Source of the DNA: Hypholoma sublateritium FD-334 SS-4
Taxonomy: Eukaryota > Basidiomycota > Agaricomycetes > Agaricales > Strophariaceae
DNA length: 64,000 nucleotides
NCBI GenBank assembly: GCA_000827495.1
Contig: KN817569.1
Location: 124,001-188,000 of the forward strand
Reading direction: 5' to 3'
Part shown: piece after piece, positions 47,040 through 58,545 of the stretch
How the letters are laid out: every line of letters starts with the position of its first letter
Numbering within the stretch: position 1 is the stretch's first letter
The notes under the pieces: model-generated
What the model was told of the DNA's origin: nothing
Seen by the model: only the letters and a program-made list of their open reading frames with translations
The model's database searches: none
Translations under genes and position numbers: made by a program

Positions 47040-48350
47040 ATGACCACTATTCCCGATGTCCAGCGCGCATGGATTGCAGTTCGCAGAGGTAAACCCGTCA
47101 AAGCTCTTGTCCTTCAAGAAGAATGGCCAGTTATGAAGAAGCTAAAGGACGGGGAAATTCTCGTCAAGGTAGAAGCAGCAGCCTTGAATCCAGTGTGAGT
47201 GACATCTCACATTTCTAACATACTACTTAAAAGATACTTGTAGAGGATGGAAGATGATGCGAGTTCTTCCCAATGTACTCGCCCGAAGACCTCACATTGC
47301 CGAACATGATTTTAGTGGCGTTGTCGTCGACGCAAATGACGGCAACCTGAATGTTGGAGATAATGTTTATGGGTGGATTCCTACAGGTTCGATACTTACT
47401 TCCGCTCATTCAGTATTGCCTTTTTAACGACTGACAGACTGGTCAAGGCGTTTTGGCTCAATACATCACAGTTAATGCAGATCAAGTTGCTATACGACCT
47501 GCCAATGTCACTCCAACGCAGGCAGCCGGCATCACATTAGCTGCACTAACTGCTTATCAGGCGCTTGTCGGCGTTGCCAAATTAAAAGCAGATCAAACGG
47601 TATTCATAAACGGAGGCAGCACGACTGTCGGTGCATTTGCCATTCAACTCGCAAAGATCAAAGGTGCAAAAGTCATTGCCACGGCTTCCGCTAGGAACGA
47701 GGCGTTTGTTCGCAAGATGGGCGCAGATGAGGTACGCTAAGTTACGATTTTGTTCGCTGCAAATTTGCCGTATAATTTGTTTACCACACACATATTCAGT
47801 TCATCGACTACACGAAGGAACCCTTGGTTGCCTTTCTCACCCATAATCCCCCGTCAACCAAGTATAGTGTCATTTTTGACGCCGTAGGCCTGGTTGAGCC
47901 GTCTTTGTTTACGCATAGCGCAAAATACCTTGCTCCGGGTGGCATTTTTGTTTCCACTGGCCCGCTCCCTCACGGGTGGAAAGACACTTGGAAAATGATC
48001 AGGACAATTGGCGCAATCACAACACCGTCTTGGCTGGGGAATGTCAACAGACGTTGGGCGTAAGTCTGAGTTTGATTTCTTACAATACCTCTTAATAGGG
48101 CACCTTTCCTACAGCTTGGTCGCAGTCAAAAATGCTGCAGAAGATCTTCAGGAAATACAAAAATTGCTGGCAAATGGTCTGCTTTATTCTCTCCAGGTTA
48201 CATCACGAGAAATGCTTATAGAGAGTAAATTCGATAGGATCTTTGCTGCCTATCGTTGATTCAGTATTTGCGTTTGAGGATGCCTTGAAGGCGTATGATC
48301 GCATATTGACGACGAGGGCGGTGGGTAAGGTTGTGGTCAAAGTTGACTGA
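47040..48350 (+). CDS. medium-chain dehydrogenase/reductase (zinc-type ADH-like, enoyl-reductase group)
   Basis: The protein is an NADPH-dependent MDR-superfamily oxidoreductase, close to the fungal enoyl-reductase/ToxD-like group. The ATG at 47,040 begins MTTIPDVQRAWIAVRRGKPV. The GroES-like domain includes LKDGEILVKVEAAALNPVGW and HIAEHDFSGVVVDAN. The Rossmann domain includes VTPTQAAGITLAALTAYQAL, VFINGGSTTVGAFAIQLAK and GAKVIATASARNEAF, where the Gly-rich loop and following basic region bind the cofactor. The later part reads TKYSVIFDAVGLVEPSLF, KYLAPGGIFVSTGPLPHGW and PIVDSVFAFEDALKAYDRIL, ending GKVVVKVD at TGA 48,350. The Cys/His zinc ligands of true alcohol dehydrogenases are missing, so it probably works without zinc. 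The intron border after GWIP is uncertain. Substrate unknown. Confidence 0.85.
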
Positions 48351-48876
48351 CTCTGATAGGTGTGATGAACTTATTGACCTTCATCTCTACCATATATCAA
48401 TTTTCTTCTCGTAACCTTTCCCTGTTTAACCTTTCACCGTTAATATTATATCTTCATGAGATTTTTGCAAGATTTTTGATAGATATGAATGCGGCTATGG
48501 TACATAATTTTTACAGCCGCACAGTGCTAACAGTTCCGGGCTGAAGATATAACAAGTTAGAGTGCTTATCCGAAGGTACCTTGACTAGGAAAATGGCTGT
48601 TCTTCTGTTTGTTCCCAGTTTTAATATTTCTGATCACAGGGGGAAACGCTTTTAGTTTTTTCATTTGAACATGCGCAGCTATGTAATAGCCATTATTATT
48701 CACGCACGCTACACGGGAATCAATCGCGAGGTTGTCCTGAGATTTTGCTGAGATTGAAATATTGACCCGCAACCACCATCATCTTCATAGTAAGACTTCG
48801 TCCGAGCCCAATACATACTCAAGCAATACTCAGGTGTGATATTGATATCAACTAAATAGATCCAACATTCTTTATC
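48351..48876. other. intergenic spacer
   Basis: This contains the 3' end of the reductase gene and the promoter of the 2OG oxygenase gene. Nothing else was seen. Confidence 0.45.
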
Positions 48877-49883
48877 ATGACGAAGAAAGCGGCCCAGAAA
48901 AAGCAGGAAAAATCTCAAGTGCCTGCGGCTACTACCACAGCCACTTCTCGACTTGAAGTGGTTTTCCCTGAAATCTCTCTCAAGGAAGATTTGGAATGTA
49001 CAACGATTCTCGAAGATCAAATACTGGTCATCGATGTCTGGGATGAATTCTCGTGGCCGCAGAGTAGAACTAACCTGCTGGTATGGACAGGATTTATTTT
49101 CTCCTTCGGAATGCAAAGCTTTTGTTAAATTCATCGATACTCTCCCGCTGGAACTCACACCACCAAAGAAGAGAGGGGAAGCCGACCGCGTAAACCGTAC
49201 GTGCATATGCTACTACTACTCACATTAAACCTGGACTAAGCGGCACTTCCAGAGAGGTTTTCGGTCAGTTCTGTGGCTTTCGCACAGCATTTGCACGCTC
49301 TCTTGTCCCCGCATCTGCCCTCATTACCGTTTCCCACTTCTGTGAGACGGCCGCCGTTACTAGATGGACCACGCACACCGGATTCGTGCAATACCAACAT
49401 CCGAGTGTACAAATATGCGCCTTCACAATACTTCGGGTGTGTCTCCTGTTTGGCAAATTTTGCGGACATCTGATTTACGCGGACTTGAAGACCCCATTAC
49501 GATGATTCCGTTCGGGATCCAGTTACGGGGGTCAGGTCGGAATGGACCGTACTGATATATTTAACGGGTGTGGAAGATGGCGTAGAGGGTGGCGAGGTGA
49601 GCTGGAGCTCTCGTTTTGCCTCTTAATGCAATTTCAGTGACGACCGAATCTGCAGACTCTGTTCTATAAAGAAGAGAGATGTAAACCTCGAGAGGTCATC
49701 AAACCTACTCTGAAACGAGGAGCTGCACTGCTGCATCGGTAAGAAAGGATTGTATTTTTCAGTGTTTTTGCACATCTTCTGATGCTTCACGACAGGCATG
49801 GCCGAGAATGCATGCTGCACGAAGGATCTCCAGTCCACAAGGGTACCAAATACGTCTTACGGTCGGATTTGATGTTTAAATGA
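48877..49883 (+). CDS. 2-oxoglutarate/Fe(II) dioxygenase (prolyl 4-hydroxylase fold)
   Basis: The protein belongs to the P4H-type 2OG-Fe(II) oxygenases, which hydroxylate protein or small-molecule substrates. The ATG at 48,877 begins MTKKAAQKKQEKSQVP, a Lys/Gln-rich lead. After an intron come DLFSPSECKAFVKFID and PPKKRGEADRVN, then RFSVSSVAFAQHLHALLSPH and TNIRVYKYAPSQYFG. The iron-binding HxD lies in HYDDSVRDPVTGVRSEW (exon starting near 49,493), followed by TVLIYLTGVEDGVEGGE, TLFYKEERCKPREV and RGAALLHRHGRECMLHEGSP. The distal His is in that segment, and the 2OG-binding basic residue is expected in VHKGTKYVLRSDLMFK. The catalytic motif is complete. It overlaps no neighbour and converges with the Rrp3 gene 43 bp away. 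Confidence 0.85.
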
Positions 49884-49925
49884 TTAGGTGAAACCATGGC
49901 ATTGCAATCCCAAGGTGTAGTACAG

Positions 49926-51510
49926 TTATCGCCTTTGGTTGTTGAACTTTTTCTTCATTCTCGGCATACCAGCCTCTACCACATCGTCATCTCGGTCTCG
50001 ATCATCCTTTCCACCTCCGTCGTCTCGCTGTCGTTTGCGGCCTTTGCCCTTCCCGTTGGCCTCTGTGTCCTTTAGTTCCATCTTAGCTGCCCTTGACGCT
50101 TCACCCACTCGTTCCTTGAGAGCCGCAATATCCTCTGCTTCTGTTTCATAGAGATCCATCTTCCTCCCCGTCACTTCCTCAATGCGCTGTAGTAGTTCGA
50201 CATCGTACTGGGAAACGAGCGTGATAGATTTTCCGGATCGGCCTGCTCTAGCAGTTCGCCCCACACGGTGAATATAGTCTTTGGAATGCTGAGGGACATC
50301 GTAATTGATAACGACGTCAACAGAAGGGATATCGAGACCACTGATATCCATGTTAAAAATATATATGTAGTCATAGAAAGCACAACTTACCGGCTGGCAA
50401 TATCCGTAGCCACGAGAATCCTCCTACTACCACTTTTGAACTTGGCTAGGGCACCTAATCTTTGGCTCTGGCTCATGTCCCCATGAATGGGAACGGCCGC
50501 AAAGCCCAAAATTCGAAGGATTACAGAAAGCCTGGATTACCCAAGCGTAAGCTTGAGTCGTGAAACAAGAAATTACTCTCACATTTGAGCTTCAGCCTTT
50601 GTTCGGGTAAAAACGATTATAGAGCTTTGAGCCAAAGTGTGAACGAGGTAGATGAAATATGCCTGTTTGTCTACGAAGGGCATCAAAACATAGTATTGGA
50701 GCAAAGTGTCAACCGTTTGGTATCTGATATTGTGATCAGATGCATGAATTCAGTAGAATCTTAAAGCCTTACTTCGATGATACTTCTACTCGAACAGGAT
50801 TTGTCAAACTCGCGCGCTGTAGCTTGGCTACTTTTGTTGTCATAGTGGCAGAAAAGAGATATGTTGTACGCTCTTTGGGTATCAGTTTGAGGATTTTGTC
50901 GATGGCTTCGCTGAACTCGAGATTGAGTAGTCTATCTGCCTCATCCATGACCTGCATATATGTCTATCAAAATATCGAAAGGGAATGCTTGGAAACGTAC
51001 CAAAAACTTTAGCGTTCGCAAACTGAATCCTTTGGTTGTTTCCAGATGATCGAGCAATCGACCGGGAGTTCCAATAATGATATGCGGGCGTTTGGCCAGC
51101 ATAATTTGTTGTGTTGGCATGTCCATTCCTCCAATTAAAACGGCGCAGCGCACTCCCATAGCAGAGCCCAGTGCTTCAAACTGTTCCGAAATTTGATACG
51201 CCAGTTCACGGGTTGGGGCAAGCACGCACGCAAACAGCCCTTTTGGTTCCTCCCATAGCTTTTGAAGAATCGGAAGAGCGAAGGCTGCAGTTTTTCCAGA
51301 TCCAGTTGAGGCGATCCCGATAATATCTCGACCCCCAAAAGCGTGCGGCAAGGCTTCTGCTTGAATATCTGTAGGCTGCTTGTATCCCACTCGTTCCAGG
51401 GCTTCCAGAAGGGGATCTATCAATCCTAGCGACTTGAAAGTGGCTGGTGGTACGGGCGAAGTCTCTTTAGAGGCTTCCCGAGAAGAGCTAGCATCTTCTG
51501 GGCCGGGCAT
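49926..51510 (-). CDS. RRP3: ATP-dependent RNA helicase Rrp3 (DDX47)
   Basis: Rrp3 is a nucleolar DEAD-box helicase needed for early 18S rRNA processing. The ATG at 51,510 begins [17 protein letters not shown]. Motifs appear in order: Q motif ([19 protein letters not shown] then KQPTDIQ), motif [12 protein letters not shown], Ia [10 protein letters not shown], Ib TPGRLLDHL, motif [11 protein letters not shown], motif [13 protein letters not shown], then [12 protein letters not shown], motif [17 protein letters not shown] and motif [15 protein letters not shown]. The C-terminal extension is Lys/Arg/Asp-rich ([18 protein letters not shown]), ending in [10 protein letters not shown], as in other Rrp3 proteins. 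There are about five exons. The start codon lies 261 bp from that of Trs130 on the other strand. Confidence 0.95.
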
Positions 51511-51771
51511 GTTTGTCGTGGAGGTGTAAGATTTAGTTCAGTCTCATAAAAGTTTACAAGTATCACGAAATGTTCACACGGTCATATTTAGCGTTTTACA
51601 TGATGGCCCATTTGAATGGCATTGCGTATCAGAACCAGCTGCACTGTCACTATTTGGTCAATCTCACCTCCCAACCAACTCCCAACCACTCGAGACCGAC
51701 GACGCCAATCTTGAAGGTCTAAGCACTTCTGGGGAAAGGGGGCACTGTGATTGCGCCTGTGCCGATACATC
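51511..51771. promoter_or_regulatory. bidirectional promoter Rrp3 / Trs130
   Basis: Only 261 bp separate the divergent start codons of the helicase and the TRAPP subunit, so the two promoters must share this DNA. No TATA box was seen. Confidence 0.6.
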
Positions 51772-54700
51772 ATGGCCTCTTCCACGCCCTCTGGTCAACG
51801 CGTCCTCGCATCATACGCCGCACCCCCTGCATTCCTCGCGTCGCCAAATTGGAGCAAGGTGTATTCAACGATTCTTGGACAGTTACCTCTGCGAAATATA
51901 CACTGGAAGTCAAACTCGCGAGGTACATTGAAAACAATTCAAGAGCTCCAGGTTACTCTAGTCCCCTTCGACTCTCTTCGGGACGAACACACCTCGCAAG
52001 TACCGGGGACGCTCCTAGAAAAGCCTCTCCTGCACATATACATTGTCCATTGCGAGGTGAAATACATCCTTTCTCACCCCTTCGACATCTAACGAATGTC
52101 GGCAGGATAATGATCTGGATACGTATCGAAATACCTTGAAGAAACAAATTAAGGATTGGCATACTGCAGTCACCTCGCGTCGGAATCAGGACTGGCTTAT
52201 TCTCCAAATAATCAGACCGGATACACTGCGGCAGCCTACTGGAAACTTCTTCCAGATCAAGAACTCTGTTTTGGATAAACTGAGGACGGATTTCAATTCC
52301 GACAAGCGCGACCGGTGAGTAAGTTGTAACCATGGATTTCCACCTATTGAACAGCCCAGATGCGTGCAAGTAAATTGGATTACAGGAAATGACAGTCCCG
52401 CTGCGTGGGCAGAGTTTATCAACAAGATGAAGGAAGGTTTGCTGTATGCCTTTGATTCCGCCATCGAGGCGCGGCAGGAAGAAGTCAGGCGATCGGAGAA
52501 CCAGCAAGCCATGCCTGGTTGGAATTTCTGTACATTCTTTATCTTAAAGGTACTGTTTTGAACATTCGGTAAAATTGCTGCTCACATACTCACAGGAAAG
52601 TTTAGCCTCCTCGTTTGAAGGAATGAATCTTTTCGAAGAAGCGTTGATTCCTTACGACGAGCTGGAAGCCTCTTTCTACCGAGTATCAAAGGAAAGAAAT
52701 ATGTCTTGGTTTGGACCTCTGCTCCCTCTTGATCCCAATCAGGACACATCACCTTTTCTCTCGACAACGAAGAAACCGTATCGCGACCTCATTTTGGAAA
52801 ACAAGATATCTGTACTTGATTTCAGAATATATCTACTGGCACGCCAATGTCAGCTACTGGCCAAATTAGGGCGGCTAGCCGAAATCACGTCCAAAGCAAC
52901 ATTTTTTCTTGGTGCCTTTGGAGAGCGTCTGCAAGATGTTGTGCGTCAACTTATGTCTTCGGTTCGAACTTGTGTCCACTGATATGCACGACAGCCTACT
53001 CTTTCCCCCCTTTTTGTCGAAGCATGGAGGTACTCTTCAGCTCTCAGCGTCGTCGAGCATTGTAATACATGGGCAGCAGCATCCAGTATCGAGGCATCTA
53101 AATCTGCATCCGTCAATGCAGGCAAGGGCGAGCTTTTGGATCTCGCTCGCAGCCAGGTAATACATATTATTTCACTTCGACGCATATTTTAATGGCTTTG
53201 CTTTACAGTTAGACGTCCTGGGCATGGTAGCCGGACATCTCCCTATAGCTCCCCCCTTTTCGACGTCAAGAACATCCACAAAGATTTGGAAACCCAATAC
53301 TCCAATTAATTTTATAAACGAAACCCTCAATGTTGCGATAAACAACAAAGAAGCCTTTTACGAGCTTTATGTTGCTGTACTCAATCGTGCTATTGATTTT
53401 TACGCAAAGTCTGGACGGCGTAAGTTTGCTCTAAAACTGCACGGTAATTTAGCAGCCCTGGAACTGTACGCCTTCACGCATCTAGATGACCTGTACGCGT
53501 TTGTTGACATGATAATACAGGCATCGTGGAAATCTTGCAGCTGCTCTTATAACCTACACATCATTACCTGCCCATTATGCGCCTCACATGTGGACTTCCT
53601 TAGAATCATTCATGCTATCCCGTGCACTGGACACCTATAACAAACTTGACAGAACGCAGGACGTTGAATGGATCCATATGGTTCTTTCATTTTTGAAGAC
53701 TCACGTGGAACATAACTGCGAAATGCTTGTGGGAGGGGTGGACAAAGTTACTTGTGTGACAACTCTAATCAGTTCTCTGAGAGAGTCTGTAGAGCGGCTG
53801 GAAAGTGGCGAGTATCTTTGTTCGACACATTTTTTCTATTCTGACCACTGATTTTCCAGATTTGGCCCATCCTGACCACCCCATCATCACAATTCGAGTT
53901 GCAAGTAATGCGAAATTGGCGGGAGGGCGCGACGGCTCTTTTCTTGATGTCCATGTAACCAATCACCTCCCATGCGTAATCTATTCTCTTCGCTTCTCCA
54001 ACTTCGTCCTGACATCATTCATACCTTAATCAAGGCATTTCCCGTGGACGAAATCAGTGTTCTCGTGTCGGGACGCGAGTCCGATAAATTTCGATATGCC
54101 TCATCCATTGATGACGGCTGTCCCTCAGGGAAATCTACATATACGTTATTCTGCGCGGTAAGTTTTCTACCGACATAAGCCTTTCGCTGTACTCACCAGC
54201 AACCAGACCCCTGCGTCTGGCACATTTCTACTGGAATCCAGTGAAATTCGCTCTGCGCATCTGTTATTACAGTCCAACTATCGTAAGGCGGGCAAGGTAG
54301 CTTTGCCCCTTCTCATCCGAGTCCCCCATGACCCCCTCGCCCTGGATATACGAATATCTCAATCTAATCAAAGTAAGGCGTCAAACATACTTCATCTCTG
54401 TAATCGCGTTCATTTTTCTTAGTACAACTCGGGAGATTATCGTCCTTGATGGTGGTCTTGTCCACAGGGCGCAATAATGTTAATAACGCTGCCATCCGAC
54501 TGGTGGCCCCTTCAATTACATTCTATGCTCGAGATGCTGAGCTGTTAGAAGGTTAGAAGTTTGTGTTGACATGTCTATCTTATAAACTAATTTGCCATCT
54601 TAGACAAACATGCTAAATCATTCACTGCCGGTGCAGACCGAATAGAGTTGGAGGGTTTAGACGAGGACTCGGACATTATCTTTCGCGTTCCGCACTCCGA

Positions 54701-56286
54701 TGCTTCAGCGCTTACTGCGATGGTATGTCCAAGAGCCTTTGCCATCCATTTCGACTGACGTATTTATTGACACTAGAAAGTCAAACTTGAAGTAGATTAC
54801 GCAACGAAAGACGAACCCACAATTGTGCGAACATCGCAGTTTACCAGAGTTCTTATTACTACTCTGCCTATCTCCGTCAACGTCGAAGACTTTTTCAGAG
54901 GCAAGAAGCGCGTTCATTCTACCACTACCCCTGGCAATATCCAGTACTGAAATTTACCGTAATGTAGACTGATATCAAAATTCACCGTTTCAACCACAAG
55001 TCACCAACATGTGCGAATCGCGAATGCATCGCTGGAACTTCCGCTCGATGGTTTGGAAGGTGTCAATATCACACCTTGTGTGGCTAAACGACCAGTAGTT
55101 GTAAGTGAGGACTTCCTGGTTTCCACCAGCTAAAATCCCAACTAGTTGAATTAGACCGTGACCCCGATTCAACCAGCAAATTTCCTATTTTCTCTCGATT
55201 CGTCTCACGGACCAGGTAAGCGCACTGCTCTAAGCCGTTACCCATTTTCCAACAAGTATCCGCGGCAGTGCGAGAATCTCTTACGCTAAGTGTCAAATAT
55301 AGAATGCTCCGCGAAGGTGCCCCGTTCCAATGGCCTATTATTACAGCCGTTAACAAGTCATTCCTGTAGAAGTAGAGTCGATAATTCAGGATCAAGTCCG
55401 AGGACTCCTAGAAGAATTCCCGTCTAAGGCTCATACTCGAACAGTCCTTGTCAGCAAACTCGTCAATGCTTTAGAAAGCGATGCCGCCTGGGTAGAAATG
55501 TACGGGATTACCGGGGAGCTTGCCGTTCCGCAGACCAACGAAGGACCCCACGAATTCGACGATCTGATGAAGGAGGCTGTCAAGGTATGCCATATTTTTC
55601 TCGCAATAGCGTCCCACTTGTTTAACGGGGAATTCAGCGGTTATCCCAACACAGACATACAGAACATCCCGAAGGCAAATGGAGGGAGATCAAGATACCC
55701 GTCGATGTACCCTTCATGAATGTAAGATTCTGCTTTTTTGCATAGGCCATCACTAATCCGGCGCAGATTGTCGCGGCAGCTCGCATTCGCATAATATCAA
55801 CCCCCTTCGCAAAAGAAACTTTGGCCGAGGAATTACCTCCTCTATACGCCGGTCAACCTATTTCTGCCAATCTAAATATATACACCACCTTTCACTGGGG
55901 GTTAAGTCCGAGTGACACAAACAGGCAATATATTTTACGCTTCAACATCGAGGAAATGGTGCGGGAATGGCTGGTCAGTGGTCCGAAGCGAGGAGATTTC
56001 GTTGCCAAAGTAAGTTTTCTCCGCAGCTTTATGATTGCTTACCCTGAACGCGCCGCCAAAGGACGGAGAAACATACTCCATACCCATCACCTTGATTGCA
56101 TTACACCACGGCGAGTTTGCGCTTCCCAGAGTCACGATTACTGCTCTCCCGATGTCTGGCGCAGTGACTATGGGCTCTATGGCTGTCCCAAGTATCGAAA
56201 CTTATCAAGAACACGGGGCTGAAAAAATCCTTGTCCTCCCGCGCGGAGGTCGGACTACTTTTGTCGTCAGTATGGGGCCAGGATGA
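51772..56286 (+). CDS. TRS130: TRAPP II complex subunit Trs130/TRAPPC10
   Basis: Trs130 is a large TRAPP II-specific subunit that helps activate the Golgi GTPases Ypt31/32 (Rab11). The ATG at 51,772 begins MASSTPSGQRVLASYAAPPA. N-terminal blocks match TRAPPC10: SPNWSKVYSTILGQLPLRNI, VTLVPFDSLRDEHTS, QDWLILQIIRPDTLRQPTGN and SDKRDRCVQVNW. Helical TPR-like parts follow (EGMNLFEEALIPYDELEASF, FRIYLLARQCQLLAKLGRLA, ALDTYNKLDRTQDVEWIHMV). The C-terminal half contains beta-rich segments (DHPIITIRVASNAKLAGGRD, ASGTFLLESSEIRSAH, VNVEDFFRGKK). The last exon ends with PSIETYQEHGAEKILVLPRG. The gene spans about 4.5 kb with many short introns; several exon edges between 54,300 and 55,800 are approximate. 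Confidence 0.88.
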
Positions 56287-56503
56287 CGGCGTATCGATAA
56301 TACATATATACCCTAGATTCCGACTTTTTACTGTCACGGCCAGTTGTCGAATATTTCTACAGCTGTCGGATTACTCCATTGTGAGTTGCGGATGGCGTGC
56401 CATTTACGCTTCTCTCTTCTGAATAGCATAGTGTACGTAAGTTGTTGTGCTGCATCATATGTGGCAATGGCAATCTAAAACGACAGAAGACGTCGTGAGT
56501 ATG
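56287..56503. other. spacer before tRNA-Asn
   Basis: Short region after the Trs130 stop; nothing recognised. Confidence 0.4.
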
Positions 56504-56596
56504 TGCCCCATGGCTGAGTTGGTTACAGCGTCCGACTGTTAAGCTTCTAGAGCAAAGATAATCGGAAGGTCGTGAGTTCGAGCCTCACTGGGGCAG
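56504..56596 (+). tRNA. tRNA-Asn (GTT) with a 19-nt intron
   Basis: A full cloverleaf folds here: acceptor TGCCCCA/TGGGGCA, D-arm GCTG...CAGC, anticodon stem TCCGA/TCGGA, and T-arm GTGAG-TTCGAGC-CTCAC with a good B box. The anticodon GTT lies at 56,538-56,540. A 19-nt intron (56,542-56,560) sits one base 3' of the anticodon, the canonical nuclear position. A T-run terminator (TTTTT) follows at about 56,603. The mature length would be 74 nt before CCA addition. Confidence 0.92.
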
Positions 56597-57169
56597 AGTA
56601 TTTTTAAAAATTTGAATGCTTTTTGGGCACATAGTACATACTTCAGACTTCTTATGTATGTAGTATGTAGAGTACACTGTACCTGTACATTTATAAGTCC
56701 TGACTCCTAACTTCTGGGTTGTCACTGGTCAGTTTATGAACTTCTCATTTCTGGTCGCAAGTACTGAGCACATAGTATATATATGTAGTATGATACTCCA
56801 TAGAAACCCAGACTCTACCGTGGCCTGTCGCACCGTCGCCAAATCGCTCGTTAATCTGCCATTTGGTTCGACTCCCTTGATTCCTAGGTTCCAAATTCCC
56901 AACGCCCCTTGTGGGCGCCAGAGCAGTTTGATATTACCGAAATCGTTAGGTTATTTGCTCTGATATTTGACTTCTTTTTTCCTACTTCAAACGGTCGGCA
57001 ATCCTCATGTCAAAATTATAGTGGCGAAAGCGGACGACGGACTAACTTCAATAGCAACATTATAAATCGTCATAAAAGACAAGCAGCAAACCAGTATGAC
57101 GTATGTCGAGTCGTTTTACACTACTGAATCACCACCATTACCGTGACACGAAGAAGTGAATAGATGTAT
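56597..57169. other. intergenic region after tRNA-Asn
   Basis: AT-rich, with a run of TAGTATGTAG-like words around 56,655-56,680 that may be a short decayed repeat. No gene was recognised. Confidence 0.4.
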
Positions 57170-57756
57170 TTAGGCCAAGTGGGCACCCTTGCTCCGCGAT
57201 ATCGACAGTTCTTGAGCACGCCTTCGCCGAGCCTCCTCTACGCGAAGTTTTAAGTATTAAATCGTTTGAGATCGAGCTGCAACGTACTTCGGATGGTATT
57301 CGAATCTTCTCCTGCATCAAGACGCCTTCGGTTTTCGCGGAGAATTTCACTAACACGCTCGCTCGCGGCTTTGAGCAAGCTGAACTGAAAGTCCTGAGCA
57401 GACACTAAACCCGATTGCGGCGGAGTGATGAACATGGCTTTGTTCAGATTCGGTGAAGATACATCCTGGAGATAAGTTATTAGTTGCTAATCTAATGCAA
57501 TGTGATGTAAGATATGTATATGATTGAATGTTTTGCTCACTGCATAAATCGAGAAACCCATTTCGGCAGAACACGATGTTTCTATCATAGTAACACTGCT
57601 ATCTTCGATACTATGCTCCTCAACCTTGATCAGAGGGGTGTCTTCGACTGCTGGTATGGCAATTTCAAGGAATGTTGGTGTGTCATCAAGAAATACCCTC
57701 TCAACGGGAACAGGGTCAAGAAGAGTGCTGATATCTTCGTATTCTTCCACTTCTAC
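57170..57756 (-). CDS. putative acidic protein, C-terminal exons only, function unknown
   Basis: Three exons on the minus strand join in frame. The first (from an acceptor at about 57,757) encodes an acidic stretch, VEEYEDISTLLDPVPVERVF then LDDTPTFLEIAIPAVEDTPL, ending GFSIYA. The second encodes DVSSPNLNKAMFITPPQSGL and a helix, FSLLKAASERVSEILRENRR then RLDAGEDSNTIR. The third gives a basic end, KEARRRRAQELSISRSKGA, with the stop at 57,170. The 5' part is unresolved: between 57,760 and 58,430 natural-looking peptides appear in more than one frame, separated by stops. The gene could have more introns than I can place, or be partly decayed. The opposite-strand 214-codon frame (57,514-58,158) looks like antisense shadow. 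I do not recognise the family. Confidence 0.4.
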
Positions 57757-58430
57757 GGTAGGGACAAATTAAGTGAGCGGCGGAGAGTTATACATATCAT
57801 TTGCAACATACCCACCTGTGATTGGGGGACAACAAATATGGCTATTTCGTGCTGTAGTTTCGGCGCGAGTCATAGACCTTATTGCAGTGCTCCAGATTGG
57901 CGGCGGCACCCCAGGGAAATACGAATTGAAGATTGCGAAACGTATGAACCTGAAGATGAATTTCGTAGAGAGCCTCACAAGCGTGATGAGCTTCAAGAGG
58001 TCAAACAAGAGAGCCATATGACCCTTCATCCCGGGGACAGACGTGCGGTTTCTAAGAAACATCAATTCGATGGGAAGCCACGAAAAACGACAGGCTGGCC
58101 TGGAAAATTCATGTTTTGGACCAGGAGGTTGACCAACAGGAGGAACGAGACGGCTTAGCCTGTCAGTCAGCCGCGAAGAGGATGATACCAGCCATTGGGC
58201 CTCTCTTCAAACGACTTGATCGTTGAGGCACGCCACCCAAGACCCACCAGCTCTGCTGAATGATCTGAAAAAAAAATGGAAATATCCTTCTAGGTCCTGG
58301 ACAAGTGAGACGGCAAAACAGTGCGCACCTGGCAGCAGGCTTGCATCTTTCCAAGCCTCAAGGTTACTCGAAACTCCGAGACTCGAGAGATTCGAGACTC
58401 GAGGATCCGACCGAGTCACCGAGGTCGAGG
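57757..58430 (-). other. possible 5' exons or decayed part of the 57,170 gene
   Basis: Three peptide stretches on the minus strand look protein-like but lie in frames that do not all join: SAELVGLGWRASTIKSFEER (58,190-58,260), SRLTDRLSRLVPPVGQPPGP (58,100-58,180) and EAHHACEALYEIHLQVHTFR (57,920-57,990). The last is preceded by an in-frame TGA where a CGA would read through (about 58,000). A poly-T plus CAG acceptor (58,262-58,275) supports some splicing. Whether this is an intact multi-exon gene or a pseudogene is open. Confidence 0.3.
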
Positions 58431-58480
58431 AACTGAGAGCTCAGACTCCAGAGGGCCGGGAGCCTGGAGGCTAGAGCGAC
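58360..58480. repeat. short imperfect repeat of ACTCGAGA/ACTCCGAG words
   Basis: The words CTCGAAACTCCGAG, ACTCGAGAGATTCGAG and ACTCGAGGATCCGACCGAG follow one another, with related words GAGGTCGAGG and GACTCCAGAGG after them. A similar word, ACTCCGAAACTCCGAGTC, occurs again at about 58,790. This is local low-complexity or a decayed tandem repeat; no element ends were found. Confidence 0.4.
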
Positions 58481-58545
58481 GACTTCGAAGTTCGGACTCA
58501 CGAGCGACGCCGAGCACTGTGCACATCAAGGTATGACGCAAAAAG

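Noticed and set aside
57514..58158. 214-codon plus-strand open frame
   Set aside because: It is rich in Cys, His and Phe with no domain, and lies antisense to better minus-strand exons.
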